Positions 15,558-24,806 are shown, counted from the stretch's first letter. The stretch is DNA of 64,000 nt from Parvibaculum sp045863935 (GCF_045863935.1 NZ_BTVP01000015.1:16653-80652), one strand, 5' to 3'. The notes: generated by a model from the letters alone, not told the origin. Translations and numbers: made by a program.

Positions 15558-16424
15558 TCAGACGGCCTCGCCCGCTGCGATCCACCAGCCGGGATGCGCG
15601 GTGGCGAGCGCGCGTGCCGCTTCGCCGGCCGCGGCCTGCGAGGGATAGAGGCCGAAACATGTCGCGCCCGAGCCCGACATGCGCGCGAGCAGGCAATCGG
15701 CCGTCGCGGCGATGGCATCCCGCACCTCGCCCACGGCCGGGGCGAGCGCGATGGCGGGCGCTTCGAGGTCGTTTCCCTCTTCCGCCGCCCAGCGCACGAG
15801 AAGGTCGAGCGTCGCGAAGGCCGGCAGTGCCGGATCGGACGGCAGCGCGTCGAGCGGCGGCGCCGCCAATTCCCTGAAGACGGCGGGCGTCGAAAGCGCG
15901 ATGCCGGGATTGGCGAGCACCATCCAGAAGGCGGGCAACGGCAGGCGGGCGATCTTTTCCCCGACGCCCCACATCAAGGCGGAGGACGAGGCAAGGCATA
16001 CCGGCACATCGGCGCCGAGCGATGCGGCGAGCGTCACGAGCGAAGTCTTGTCCGGCTCGATCTTCCAGAGTCGCATCAGCGCTCTCAGCGCCGCAGCCGC
16101 ATCCGCCGAGCCGCCGCCGATACCGGAGGCAACCGGCAGGTTCTTCTCAAGCGCGAGATGCGCGCCCGCCGCCACGCTGCCAAGTTCGCGAAGCGCGCGG
16201 CCTGCGCGCAGCACGAGGTTGTCGGCTTCGGCGTCGAGCGCGGGCGCGAAGGGCCCCGTCACATCGAGAGACATCCCCTCGGCATGATCCGCCGTCACGC
16301 GGTCGCCGATGCGTGCGAAGGCGACGAGGCTGCGCAGCTCGTGATAGCCGTCCTCCCTGCGTCCCAGGATGCGAAGCGTCAGGTTGATCTTGGCAAAGGC
16401 ATCTTCCGTCACCGGCCCCGGCAT
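15558..16424 (-). CDS. ispE: 4-diphosphocytidyl-2-C-methyl-D-erythritol kinase
   Basis: IspE phosphorylates CDP-methylerythritol in the MEP pathway to isopentenyl diphosphate. The product has 288 aa. GHMP-kinase motifs are clear: AFAKINLTLRILGRREDGYHEL at the N-terminus, the ATP-binding LPVASGIGGGSADAAAALRAL (residues about 94-114), and MSGSGATCFGLY near the C-terminus. The ATG at 16424 begins four bases after the stop of the TPR lipoprotein gene, so the two form an operon. Together with ispH (46.5 kb) it shows that the cell uses the MEP route. Confidence 0.96.
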   Translation of the reverse strand: MPGPVTEDAFAKINLTLRILGRREDGYHELRSLVAFARIGDRVTADHAEGMSLDVTGPFAPALDAEADNLVLRAGRALRELGSVAAGAHLALEKNLPVASGIGGGSADAAAALRALMRLWKIEPDKTSLVTLAASLGADVPVCLASSSALMWGVGEKIARLPLPAFWMVLANPGIALSTPAVFRELAAPPLDALPSDPALPAFATLDLLVRWAAEEGNDLEAPAIALAPAVGEVRDAIAATADCLLARMSGSGATCFGLYPSQAAAGEAARALATAHPGWWIAAGEAV

Positions 16425-16428
16425 GGGT

Positions 16429-18228
16429 TCACGATCCCGCCGCGCCCGCGGGCATGCTGCCCTTGAGGTCGTTTTCGGCGCGCTCGCCCGCCTCAAGGCC
16501 GAGATCGAGCTTTGTGCGGAGGATGCTTTCGCGCTTCGCCTCCGGCTTCATGGAAAGCGCGTGGCTCCACTGGAAGCGCGCCTCGATCTTGCGTCCGACC
16601 TTCCAGAACGCGTCGCCGAGATGCTCGTTGATTGTCGGATCGCCGGGCTGCAACTCCGCCGCGCGTTCGAGATATTTGACGGCGAGGTCGTATTCGCCGA
16701 GCCGGTAGCGCGCCCAGCCGAGGCTGTCCACGATGAAGCCGTCATTCGGGCGGCGCTCCACCGCCTTCTCGATCATGGCGAGTGCCTCGTCGAGATTGCG
16801 ATGCTGTTCGACCCAGGAATAACCGAGATAGTTCAGAACAAGCGGGTGCTCGTCCGACATGGAGAGGGCGAGCAGGAGGTCGGCCTCCGCCTTGTCCCAT
16901 TCCCCCAGGCGCTCGAAGCAGATGCCGCGCGCATAGTAGAGCGTCCAGTCCGAGGAATCGGGTTCGCCGGAAAGCGCAATCGCGCGATCGTATTGCGCCG
17001 CCGCAGCAGCATAGTTCTCCGCGGCGCGATAGATATCGCCCATCGCGACGACCGGCTCGACCGCTTGCGGGTTTCTCTTCGCCGCGCCTTCGAGGACGCC
17101 GATCGCCTCCGCCTGCCGTTCCATCTCATTCAGGGCGAGCGCGGTCTGGATGCGTGCATTCATGGCGAGGGGCGAGTCCGTGCCGACCTTCCCATAGGCC
17201 GCGACCGCATCGGCCCAGCGCTTCTGCTGCTCATAGGTGCCCGCGAGAAGCGACTGCGCGATGTCGAAATCGGGCCGCATATAGAGCGCGAGGCGCAAAT
17301 AGAGTTCGGCGAGATTGCTCGACGTGTCGCTCGCGAGCGCGCTGCCGAGACCGTAGAGCGCTTCCGCCGTTCCCTCCGCCGCGTCGTTCACGAGAGGCGG
17401 CAAGGTCTCGCCGCCCGCGAGCCGCGTCAGCGCATCCCTGGCGAGCGGATGGTCGGGCGAGAGTTCGAGGAAACCTTCAAGCACGGCGCGCGCCTCGTCG
17501 GCGCGTCCCTGCCGCTGCAGATAGCTCGCATAGGCTTCCACAATGCGGATGGACCCGCCGCCGCTCGTTTCCATCGCTTCGGCATAGGCCTCGCCCGCGC
17601 CGTTCTCGTCGCCGAGCACTTCGAGCATCAGGCCTTCGTGGAAGGAGCTGAAAAGGGTGAAAGCCGCACGGCCACTGAAGGTGCCGATCTGTTCGAGCGC
17701 CAGGTCTTTGTCGCCCTCGCCGACGGCCGCCCATGCGGCGGTCAGCGTGCCGACAAGCGCCGTGAAGGGGCCGGGCGCCGCCGCGGCGATCTGCTCTCGC
17801 GCCTGCCTGTAATCGCCGCTTTTCAACTCGGCGAGCGCGAGGGTGAGCCGGGGCATGCGTTCGCCGGAATTGAGCGCCACGAGCCTGCGCGCCAGCGGAA
17901 TGGCGCGGTCCATGTCGCCGCCGACCAGCGCCGACATGAAGGCGCGGTCGAGGATCACCGGATCGTTCGGCTGGTCCGCCAGCGCCTTGTCGTAGAAATC
18001 GCCCGCCTTGAGATTGTCGTTCACGGAAGCGGCATGGCGTCCGGCCAGATAAGCGCCGTAAGGCGTATCCGCATCGCCTCGCGAAAAGAGGCCTCCGGAA
18101 AGGCCGTTCATCCCGGCGCAGCCACCGAGCAGCGGGGCAAGGAGGGCGAACATGACGGCCGCTCGCGCCGCGCGCCCTTTACGCAGGACCGGCGTTGCGC
18201 GCGCCAACGCCGTATCGACACATTCCAT
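16429..18228 (-). CDS. TPR-repeat lipoprotein
   Basis: A 599-aa protein with a lipoprotein signal peptide: hydrophobic MFALLAPLLGGC with the lipobox Cys at residue 37, followed by a disordered stretch and then many tetratricopeptide units covering most of the chain (for example ADTPYGAYLAGRHAASVNDN, LKAGDFYDKALADQPNDP, AVEPVVAMGDIYRAAENYAAAAAQYDRAI, GEWDKAEADLLLALSMSDEHP, EYDLAVKYLERAAELQPGDP). It is probably anchored to the outer membrane and acts as a protein-protein scaffold. Homologues next to ispE are common in alphaproteobacteria; the function is not known to me. It is the first gene of the ispE operon; TATATAAAA upstream (about 18290) may be part of its promoter. Confidence 0.88.
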   Translation of the reverse strand: MECVDTALARATPVLRKGRAARAAVMFALLAPLLGGCAGMNGLSGGLFSRGDADTPYGAYLAGRHAASVNDNLKAGDFYDKALADQPNDPVILDRAFMSALVGGDMDRAIPLARRLVALNSGERMPRLTLALAELKSGDYRQAREQIAAAAPGPFTALVGTLTAAWAAVGEGDKDLALEQIGTFSGRAAFTLFSSFHEGLMLEVLGDENGAGEAYAEAMETSGGGSIRIVEAYASYLQRQGRADEARAVLEGFLELSPDHPLARDALTRLAGGETLPPLVNDAAEGTAEALYGLGSALASDTSSNLAELYLRLALYMRPDFDIAQSLLAGTYEQQKRWADAVAAYGKVGTDSPLAMNARIQTALALNEMERQAEAIGVLEGAAKRNPQAVEPVVAMGDIYRAAENYAAAAAQYDRAIALSGEPDSSDWTLYYARGICFERLGEWDKAEADLLLALSMSDEHPLVLNYLGYSWVEQHRNLDEALAMIEKAVERRPNDGFIVDSLGWARYRLGEYDLAVKYLERAAELQPGDPTINEHLGDAFWKVGRKIEARFQWSHALSMKPEAKRESILRTKLDLGLEAGERAENDLKGSMPAGAAGS

Positions 18229-18345
18229 CCGGGGCCGGCCTCCGTGCCTTCAGGTCTCCGGCCCGCCGAAAGGGCGAACCGTCATCACACTATATAAAAG
18301 CAGCATGCCCCGCCATGCCGCCATCCGGCGATGCCGCGCGTCCCG

Positions 18346-20016
18346 TCACATATTCGGGTAATTCGGGCCGCCGCCGCCTTCCGGCACCGTCCAGTTGATG
18401 TTCTGGGCCGGGTCCTTGATGTCGCAGGTCTTGCAGTGGACGCAGTTCTGCGCGTTGATCTGGAAACGCGGGTTGGAGCCGTCCTCGTCGCGCACGACCT
18501 CGTAGACGCCTGCCGGGCAGTAGCGCTGCGCGGGCTCCGCGAAGTTCGGCAGGTTGTAGGCGATCGGAATGGCCGGGTCCTTGAGCTTGAGGTGCACCGG
18601 CTGGTCTTCCTCGTGGTTCGTCGCCGAGATGAAGACGGAGGACAGCTTGTCGAAGGAGATCTTCCCGTCGGGCTTCGGGTAGTCGATCGGCTTGCACTCG
18701 CTCGCCTTCTTGATCGACTCGTAGTCTGCCTTCTTGTGCCGCAGCGTGAAGGGCAGGCCGATCCCGAGATTGTTCATCCACATGTCGACGGCGCCAAGGC
18801 CGATGCCCATGAACGTACCGAGCTTCGACCAGAGCGGCTTCACGTTGCGCACGCGCTTCAGGTCCTTGTAGACCGGGCTCTTCTCATAGGCTTGCGTGTA
18901 AGCCACGAGTTCGTCGCCCTGACGTCCGTCCTTCACCGCCTCGAAGGCCGCTTCCGCGCCCATCTTGCCGGTCAGCATGGCGTTGTGGCTGCCCTTGATA
19001 CGCGGCACGTTGACGAAGCCCGCCGAGCAGCCGATCAGCGCGCCGCCCGGGAAGGTGAGCTTCGGCACGGACTGGAAGCCACCCTCGGTGATCGCGCGCG
19101 CGCCATAGGCGATGCGCTTGCCGCCCTCGAACGTCTCGACGACGGACGGATGGTGCTTGAAGCGCTGGAACTCGTCGAAGGGCGAGAGGTAGGGGTTCTT
19201 GTAGTTCAGGTGAACCACGAAGCCGACCGAAACGAGATTCTCGCCGAAGTGATAGAGGAAGGAGCCGCCGCCGGTCGAATTGTCGAGCGGCCAGCCCATC
19301 GTGTGCTGCACGAGGCCCTTCTTGTGCTTCGCGGGGTCGATTTCCCAGAGTTCCTTCAGGCCGATGCCGAACTTCTGCGGCTCGCGGCCCTCGTCGAGCT
19401 TGAACTTGCGGATCAGTTCCTTCGACAGCGAACCGCGCACGCCTTCGGCGAAGAGCGTGTACTTGCCGCGCAGTTCCATGCCGGGCGTGTAGCTGTCCTT
19501 GTGGCTGCCGTCCCTGGCGACGCCCATGTCGCCGGTGACGACGCCGCGCACCGAGCCGTCCTCGCCGTAGAGGACTTCCGCGCCCGCGAAACCCGGATAG
19601 ATTTCGACACCGAGCGCTTCGGCCTGCTCGGCGAGCCAGCGGCAGACATTGCCGAGGCTGACGATGTAATTGCCGTGATTGTTCATCAGCGGCGGGAACA
19701 GGAAGTTCGGCACGCGAATGCCGCCGGACGGCCCCAGGTAGATGAAGTGGTCGGCGGTGACTTCGGTGTCGATCGGGGCGCCTTTTTCGCGCCAGTCGGG
19801 GATCAGCGCATCGAGGCCGATCGGGTCGATCACGGCGCCCGAAAGAATATGCGCGCCGACTTCCGAGCCTTTTTCGATCAGGCAGACGGAAATGTCGAAA
19901 TCCTCTTCCGCCGCGAGCTGGCGCAGCCGGATGGCCGCTGAAAGGCCCGCCGGGCCGCCGCCGACGATGACGACGTCATATTCCATGTACTCGCGTTCGA
20001 CTGCCGCGTCGCTCAT
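18346..20016 (-). CDS. Electron transfer flavoprotein-ubiquinone oxidoreductase
   Basis: ETF-QO passes electrons from ETF (fatty acid and amino acid oxidation) to ubiquinone at the inner membrane face. The protein has 556 aa. It starts with an FAD Rossmann motif, YDVVIVGGGPAGLSAAIRL, contains the quinone/membrane-binding region around GWPLDNSTGGGSFLYHFGENLVSVGFVVHL, and ends in a 4Fe-4S ferredoxin-like domain with CPAGVYEV and CVHCKTCDIKDP. The ATG at 20016 is preceded by AAGGAG nine bases away and is preferred over an upstream in-frame ATG. It is monocistronic here; etfAB are not in the window. Confidence 0.97.
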   Translation of the reverse strand: MSDAAVEREYMEYDVVIVGGGPAGLSAAIRLRQLAAEEDFDISVCLIEKGSEVGAHILSGAVIDPIGLDALIPDWREKGAPIDTEVTADHFIYLGPSGGIRVPNFLFPPLMNNHGNYIVSLGNVCRWLAEQAEALGVEIYPGFAGAEVLYGEDGSVRGVVTGDMGVARDGSHKDSYTPGMELRGKYTLFAEGVRGSLSKELIRKFKLDEGREPQKFGIGLKELWEIDPAKHKKGLVQHTMGWPLDNSTGGGSFLYHFGENLVSVGFVVHLNYKNPYLSPFDEFQRFKHHPSVVETFEGGKRIAYGARAITEGGFQSVPKLTFPGGALIGCSAGFVNVPRIKGSHNAMLTGKMGAEAAFEAVKDGRQGDELVAYTQAYEKSPVYKDLKRVRNVKPLWSKLGTFMGIGLGAVDMWMNNLGIGLPFTLRHKKADYESIKKASECKPIDYPKPDGKISFDKLSSVFISATNHEEDQPVHLKLKDPAIPIAYNLPNFAEPAQRYCPAGVYEVVRDEDGSNPRFQINAQNCVHCKTCDIKDPAQNINWTVPEGGGGPNYPNM

Positions 20017-20245
20017 AATTCTTTTCTCCTTATCCGGCACAAACCTTGGGATTGTGCCGCCGGACCGCCGCTCGGAAACAGGGCCCCGTTATGGTGCGGA
20101 TGCCCTTGCGGGTCAATATGTCGGGCCTCGTGGAACCGCCCTGCACCAGTTGCATGTCATTCTCAACAAGACGCACGTTCCCGCGCGATATAGAACGAGT
20201 GTAGGTTCGCTCTTGTGACCGTCAAATGGCAGGAAAGGATCGGCG

Positions 20246-20536
20246 ATGCGTCCCTCGGCAGCGCTCGAACGGCACCGTGAAGAAATAAGGCGTATGGTGG
20301 AGAGCCATCGGTTGACCAATCCGCGCGTCTTTGGCTCGGTCCTTCACCGGACGGACCGGGAAGACAGCGATCTCGATATCCTCGTCGATCCATCTCACGA
20401 AACAACGCTCCTGAATGTCGGTGCCTTGCAGGTTGCGCTCGAACAGTTGACCGGTGTGAGGGTCGACGTTCAAACGCCAGGCGCTCTCCCCCCGGGCCTG
20501 CGCGACAAAATACTCTCCGAGGCCAAACCCGTATGA
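20246..20536 (+). CDS. mntA: MNT-type nucleotidyltransferase antitoxin (MntA-like)
   Basis: A 96-aa minimal nucleotidyltransferase. The exact GS-x10-DxD active-site motif of MntA antitoxins is present: G30-S31, ten residues, then D42-L43-D44 in SDLDILVD. In characterised HEPN/MNT (type VII) systems MntA inactivates the HepT toxin by attaching AMP groups to a tyrosine. The gene overlaps hepT by four bases (ATGA), antitoxin first, which is the usual order. A good AGGAAAGGA precedes the ATG. An inverted repeat GAAC-N8-GTTC lies about 45 bases upstream and might be an operator. Confidence 0.9.
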   Translation: MRPSAALERHREEIRRMVESHRLTNPRVFGSVLHRTDREDSDLDILVDPSHETTLLNVGALQVALEQLTGVRVDVQTPGALPPGLRDKILSEAKPV

Positions 20537-20895
20537 GCGACGGTATCTCCCGGATTCTGGACTATATTGACCACATGCTGCAGGCGACGGACCGAATCAC
20601 GCGGTATGTGGAAGGCAAGGATAGACAGGCTTTTCTGAGAGACGAACTCGTGCAGGACGCGGTGATCCGCAACCTGGAGATACTCGGAGAGGCTGCCCGC
20701 AATATCGAGAAACATGCTCCCGATTTCGTGGAGCGCCATCGCTACATCCCTTGGGCGGCGATCTACGGCATGCGCAACCGTGTTACTCACGGCTACTTTA
20801 GCGTGGATCTAGATCTCGTCTGGAATACATTGAAGAAGGACATTCCTGAACTGGATGCCGCGCTGAAGTCCCTCCGGTTGCAGGCGAAAGAGTGA
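20533..20895 (+). CDS. hepT: HEPN-domain toxin, DUF86/HepT family
   Basis: A 120-aa all-helical HEPN ribonuclease of the DUF86 family. The catalytic R-x4-H-x-Y motif is intact: R81-NRVT-H86-G-Y88 in YGMRNRVTHGYF. Y88 corresponds to the tyrosine AMPylated by MntA in the Shewanella system. The N-terminal part (IDHMLQATDRITRYVEGKDRQAFLRDE) and the RNLEILGEAARNI helix are typical of DUF86. The stop overlaps the next gene (uracil-DNA glycosylase) by one base, so toxin and repair gene are co-transcribed. GC is somewhat lower than in the neighbours, fitting horizontal acquisition. Confidence 0.92.
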   Translation: MSDGISRILDYIDHMLQATDRITRYVEGKDRQAFLRDELVQDAVIRNLEILGEAARNIEKHAPDFVERHRYIPWAAIYGMRNRVTHGYFSVDLDLVWNTLKKDIPELDAALKSLRLQAKE

Positions 20896-21782
20896 TGGAA
20901 AACAGCGGACAAAACCTGACGCCGCAGGAAGCCGCCGCCCTTCTCGCCTTTTATGTGGAGGCGGGCGTCGAGGAATTTTTCGGCGACGAGCCGGTGAACC
21001 GCTATGCGTTGCAGGACTCCGCGGCGCCGGAGCCCGCGCGCGCGGCGCAAGCGCGCCAGACGCGCGATCTGACCCGCGATCTGCCGCGCGGCACCCGCCC
21101 GGATCCGCGCGGAGAGGTGGCACCCCCGCAAGACGCACCGCGCACCGCGGCGCCGTCGGCCATTCCGCTCGAGGACGCGCAGGCCGCCGAGAGCGCGCGC
21201 ATCGTTGCCGCACGCTGCGCAACGCTCGAGGAGCTGCGGGAGGCGCTCGCGAATTTCGAGGGCTGTCCGCTCCGCTACACGGCAAAGAATCTCGTCTTCG
21301 CCGACGGCAATCCGAAAGCGCGCGTGATGATGGTGGGCGAAGCGCCGGGCCGCGACGAGGACCTGCAGGGCCTGCCCTTTGTCGGCCGCGCGGGGCAATT
21401 GCTCGACAAGATGCTCGTCTCGATCGGGCTCGACCGCACCGCCGTCTACATCGTCAACACGCTCCCCTGGCGCCCGCCGGGCAACCGCACGCCGACACCG
21501 GCCGAACACGCCGTCTGCATGCCCTTCGTCGAGCGCCATATCGAACTCGTGGCGCCGGAAGTGCTGGTGCTGCTCGGCGGCGTCTCGGCCAAGCAGTTGC
21601 TCAACACCGACACCGGCATCATGCGGCTGCGCGGCAAATGGGCGACGGTCCGGGTGGGCCAGCGCGACATTCCCGCCCTGCCGACGCTTCATCCGGCCTA
21701 TCTGCTCCGCCAGCCGGCCCAGAAGCGGCTCGCCTGGCGGGATCTTCTGGCGCTCAAGGCCCGGCTGGCCCCGGCAGGCTAG
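20895..21782 (+). CDS. Uracil-DNA glycosylase, family 4-like (two Fe-S cysteines replaced)
   Basis: This is a 295-aa protein of the UDG superfamily. The uracil-binding motif VGEAPGRDEDLQGLPFVGRAGQLLDKML is classical for family 4; NTLPWRPPGNRTPTPAEH and the HPAYLLRQ motif follow. In thermophilic family-4 enzymes four cysteines bind a 4Fe-4S cluster (CxxC, KCRPP, and one later). Here the pairs read C-P-L-R and L-P-W-R-P-P, so the second and third cysteines are missing and only two remain; the cluster is probably absent. About 100 residues rich in Ala/Arg/Asp/Pro precede the core as a likely flexible extension. ATG 20895 overlaps the hepT stop by one base. Confidence 0.88.
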   Translation: MENSGQNLTPQEAAALLAFYVEAGVEEFFGDEPVNRYALQDSAAPEPARAAQARQTRDLTRDLPRGTRPDPRGEVAPPQDAPRTAAPSAIPLEDAQAAESARIVAARCATLEELREALANFEGCPLRYTAKNLVFADGNPKARVMMVGEAPGRDEDLQGLPFVGRAGQLLDKMLVSIGLDRTAVYIVNTLPWRPPGNRTPTPAEHAVCMPFVERHIELVAPEVLVLLGGVSAKQLLNTDTGIMRLRGKWATVRVGQRDIPALPTLHPAYLLRQPAQKRLAWRDLLALKARLAPAG

Positions 21783-21874
21783 ACCGCCCGCCGCGTTAAC
21801 CTTTTTGTCCATTTCCGGGACAAACGGGCCGATCCGAGCTTGTGAGCGGCGCTTCCGCCGTTAAGATACGCCCC

Positions 21875-23677
21875 ATGTTCCGGGGGGCTCATCATCTTTC
21901 CGCCGCGCGCGCGGCGGGCCGAGCGATTTGTGCGGCAGCTTTCGGCGCCGCGCTTTTCCTTTGCGCATCCCCTCCCGCGATTGCCGGCAACATCCTTCTC
22001 GCCGAGGCAAGCGGCCAGATGCCGACCCGCATCTGGAGCCCTGAAATCCTGAACGGCTCCGACCGCGAGCTCTATCGCGACATCTTCGCGGCAACGGAGC
22101 GCGGACGCTTCAAGGAAGCCGACAAGCTCGCCGCGAAGCTCAGGGACAAGCGTCTCATGGGCCATGTTCTCTATGTGAAATACATGGGGCCCCACTACAC
22201 GACGCGCTACGCGGAACTGAAGGACTGGCTCGCCCATTACAACGACCATCCCGGCGCCGCGGACATCCACAAGCTCGCGATGAGAAAAAGGGGCGGTGCC
22301 GCCTATCCGGCGAAGCCCGAACCGCGCCGCTGGCGCCAGCCGATGCACGCGGCTTACGCTGTCGATGACGGCGCCATCGAGAACCCGTCCGCCCGCTTCC
22401 GCGAAATCGACCGCGAGGTCCGCCGCATGGTCTCGAGCGGGACGGCGGACAAGGCGCAGGCCTATCTCCGCCGGAGCAATGTTCGCAGTGCGCTGACGGG
22501 CCTCGAATTCGACAAGGTGCGCGAACGCGTCGTCGCCTCCTATTTCCTCGAGGGCGAAAACGAAAAAGCCTATGCGCTCGCCTCCGACATCCTGCAGAGG
22601 CACGGAAGTGCCGTGCCGCTCGCGAACTGGTATGCGGGCCTTGCCGCGTGGCGGATGGAAAACTACGCCGCCGCGGCCGGCCATTTCGAGCGGCTCTCGG
22701 GCGCGCCACGCATCTCCGAATGGACGAAGGCGGCAGGCGGTTTCTGGGCCGCGCGATCATGGCTCGCGGCGGGCAAGCCCGAGAAGGTCGCGCCGCTCCT
22801 CGAACTCGCAGCCGATACCGGCGCCACCTTCTATGGCATTCTGGCGACGCGCCAGCTTGGCCGCGAACTCCATATCGACTGGGTGGAGCCACGTCTCGAC
22901 GAAGCATCCTTCCGTGCACTGACGGAAACGGATCAGGTCGCCCGCGCCGTCGCGCTCATGCAGATCGGCAAGCGCGACCTCGCCCGCGAGGAACTGATCC
23001 GCGCCCATGCGCTCATCGATCCCTCGCTCGACCAGGCGATGATCGCGCTCGCCGCCTTCTACGATCTTCCCGCCGTCGAGCTTCAGGTGGCGAATGCCGC
23101 CTATGTGCCGCCGTCGCGCGCGCCGCGCGGCCGCATCGCGCTCAATGCGGGCCTCTTTCCCGTTCCCGACTACAAGCCCAGCACGGGCTACAAGGTCGAT
23201 CGGGCACTCCTCCTCGCCTTCATGCGGCAGGAGAGCAAGTTCCGCCCCGATGCCACCTCATGGGCGGGGGCGCGCGGCCTCATGCAGATCATGCCGGCGA
23301 CCGCGAGCCATATCGCGCAGGACCGCTCGCTCGCCCGCGCCAACAAGGACAAGCTTCTCGATCCGACCTTCAACATCACGCTCGGACAGGACTATCTCAC
23401 CGAACTCATGGGATCGGGCGAACCTCACGGCAATCTCTTCATGCTGACGACGGCCTATAATGGCGGGCCCGGCAATCTCAACCGCTGGCTCGCGAGCATG
23501 GATTTCAAGGGCGACCCCTTCCTCTTCATCGAGAGCATTCCCGCCGCCGAAACGCGCGGCTATATCGAGCGCGTCGTCACGAACTACTGGATCTACAGCG
23601 AACGCCTCGGCCAGCCCGTCGGCACGCTCGACGCCTCGGCTGCCGGCGCCTGGCCGATCTACAAGCCGGCGCGCTGA
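21875..23677 (+). CDS. Soluble lytic murein transglycosylase (SLT family)
   Basis: A periplasmic muramidase-like lytic transglycosylase that cuts peptidoglycan with formation of 1,6-anhydromuramic ends. A signal peptide is evident (RAICAAAFGAALFLCASPPAIAG, cleavage after AIA). A long alpha-helical superhelical U/L region follows, then the C-terminal catalytic SLT domain with LLAFMRQESKFRPDATSWAGARGLMQIMPATA (Glu of MRQES catalytic), LGQDYLTEL, and TAYNGGPGNLNRW. The length from ATG 21875 is 600 aa. A GTG eleven codons upstream (21842) is an alternative; neither has a strong ribosome-binding site. Confidence 0.93.
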   Translation: MFRGAHHLSAARAAGRAICAAAFGAALFLCASPPAIAGNILLAEASGQMPTRIWSPEILNGSDRELYRDIFAATERGRFKEADKLAAKLRDKRLMGHVLYVKYMGPHYTTRYAELKDWLAHYNDHPGAADIHKLAMRKRGGAAYPAKPEPRRWRQPMHAAYAVDDGAIENPSARFREIDREVRRMVSSGTADKAQAYLRRSNVRSALTGLEFDKVRERVVASYFLEGENEKAYALASDILQRHGSAVPLANWYAGLAAWRMENYAAAAGHFERLSGAPRISEWTKAAGGFWAARSWLAAGKPEKVAPLLELAADTGATFYGILATRQLGRELHIDWVEPRLDEASFRALTETDQVARAVALMQIGKRDLAREELIRAHALIDPSLDQAMIALAAFYDLPAVELQVANAAYVPPSRAPRGRIALNAGLFPVPDYKPSTGYKVDRALLLAFMRQESKFRPDATSWAGARGLMQIMPATASHIAQDRSLARANKDKLLDPTFNITLGQDYLTELMGSGEPHGNLFMLTTAYNGGPGNLNRWLASMDFKGDPFLFIESIPAAETRGYIERVVTNYWIYSERLGQPVGTLDASAAGAWPIYKPAR

Positions 23678-23755
23678 ACGGCTCTCCCCTAACGTCGCGA
23701 CTCCTTCGGTTTTTTCGGTTATATGAACCTTTCCTCCCGCTTGAAAGGTTCCGCC

Positions 23756-24298
23756 ATGCCCGGCATCGACGAGACGCGCGACTTCATTCCGCTCAACATC
23801 GCCGTCCTGACCGTGTCGGACACGCGCACGCATGACGACGACAAGTCCGGCGACATCCTCGCCGAGAGGATCGAAAAGGCGGGCCACATCGTCGCCGGGC
23901 GGCGCATCGTGCAGGACGACAAGGGTCTCATCCGCGCGGCCCTCAAATCCTGGATCGCCGATCACCGCATCGACGTCGTGATCTCGACCGGCGGCACCGG
24001 CCTCACGGGGCGCGACGTCACGCCGGAAGCCTTCCAGTCCGTCTACGACAAGGAAATCGAGGGCTTCGCGGCGCTCTTCCACCGGATCTCCTACGAGAAG
24101 ATCGGCACCTCCACCATCCAGTCGCGCGCGACGGCGGGCGTGGCGCAGGGCACCTATCTCTTCGCGCTGCCGGGTTCGCCCGGCGCCTGCAAGGACGGCT
24201 GGGACGAAATCCTCGTCCACCAGCTCGATTATCGCTACCGGCCCTGCAACTTCGTCGAGATCATGCCGCGCCTCGAGGAACACAAGCAGCGGAAGTGA
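23756..24298 (+). CDS. moaB: Molybdenum cofactor biosynthesis protein MoaB
   Basis: MoaB belongs to the MogA/MoaB family that acts on molybdopterin in molybdenum cofactor synthesis (adenylyl transfer step or related role). The 180-aa protein shows NIAVLTVSDTRTHDDDKSGDIL, DVVISTGGTGLTGRDVTPEA (the molybdopterin-binding TGGTG loop) and LFALPGSPGACKDGWDEIL. The ATG at 23756 has AAAGG eight bases upstream; an in-frame ATG at 23723 is less likely. mscL follows on the same strand after 82 bases. Confidence 0.95.
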   Translation: MPGIDETRDFIPLNIAVLTVSDTRTHDDDKSGDILAERIEKAGHIVAGRRIVQDDKGLIRAALKSWIADHRIDVVISTGGTGLTGRDVTPEAFQSVYDKEIEGFAALFHRISYEKIGTSTIQSRATAGVAQGTYLFALPGSPGACKDGWDEILVHQLDYRYRPCNFVEIMPRLEEHKQRK

Positions 24299-24380
24299 CC
24301 GCGTTTTTCCGTTGTGCCTTTTCCCCCGTCGCTGCACGATTCACCCCGGAGCGGGAATCACAGATGCGGGAGGCCGGAAA

Positions 24381-24806
24381 GTGCTCAAGGAATTCAGGGA
24401 ATTCGCCCTCAAGGGCAATGTGCTCGACATGGCGGTCGGCATCATCATCGGCGCCGCCTTCACCACCATCGTGAAGTCGCTCGTCGACGACATCATCATG
24501 CCGCCCATCGGCGTGATGCTCGGCGGGGTCGATTTCAGCGACTATTTCATCGCGCTCACCGCGGGCGATGCCCCGGCGACGCTGGCAGAGGCACAGGCGG
24601 CCGGCATTCCCGCGCTCGCCTATGGCAAGTTCATCAACGCGATCCTGCAATTCACGATCGTCGCCTTCGCGCTCTTCCTCGTCATCCGCCAGATGAACCG
24701 GTTGAAGGCGCGCATCGCCAAGGGCGAAGCGGCGCCGCCCGCCGCCCCGCCGCGCCAGGAAGTGCTGCTGGAGGAAATCCGCGACGCGCTCCGGGCGAAG
24801 GGCTGA
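24381..24806 (+). CDS. mscL: Large-conductance mechanosensitive channel
   Basis: MscL is the pentameric inner-membrane channel that opens under hypo-osmotic shock. The 141-aa product begins MLKEFREFALKGNVLDMAVGIIIGAAFTTIVKSLVDDIIMPPIGVMLGG, the highly conserved N-terminal helix and first membrane segment, followed by a periplasmic loop and the second segment FTIVAFALFLVIRQMNRL, then a charged C-terminal helix. The start is a GTG at 24381 with GGGAGG seven bases upstream; the ATG further upstream is not family-like. It converges with the next gene, ten bases away. Confidence 0.97.
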   Translation: MLKEFREFALKGNVLDMAVGIIIGAAFTTIVKSLVDDIIMPPIGVMLGGVDFSDYFIALTAGDAPATLAEAQAAGIPALAYGKFINAILQFTIVAFALFLVIRQMNRLKARIAKGEAAPPAAPPRQEVLLEEIRDALRAKG

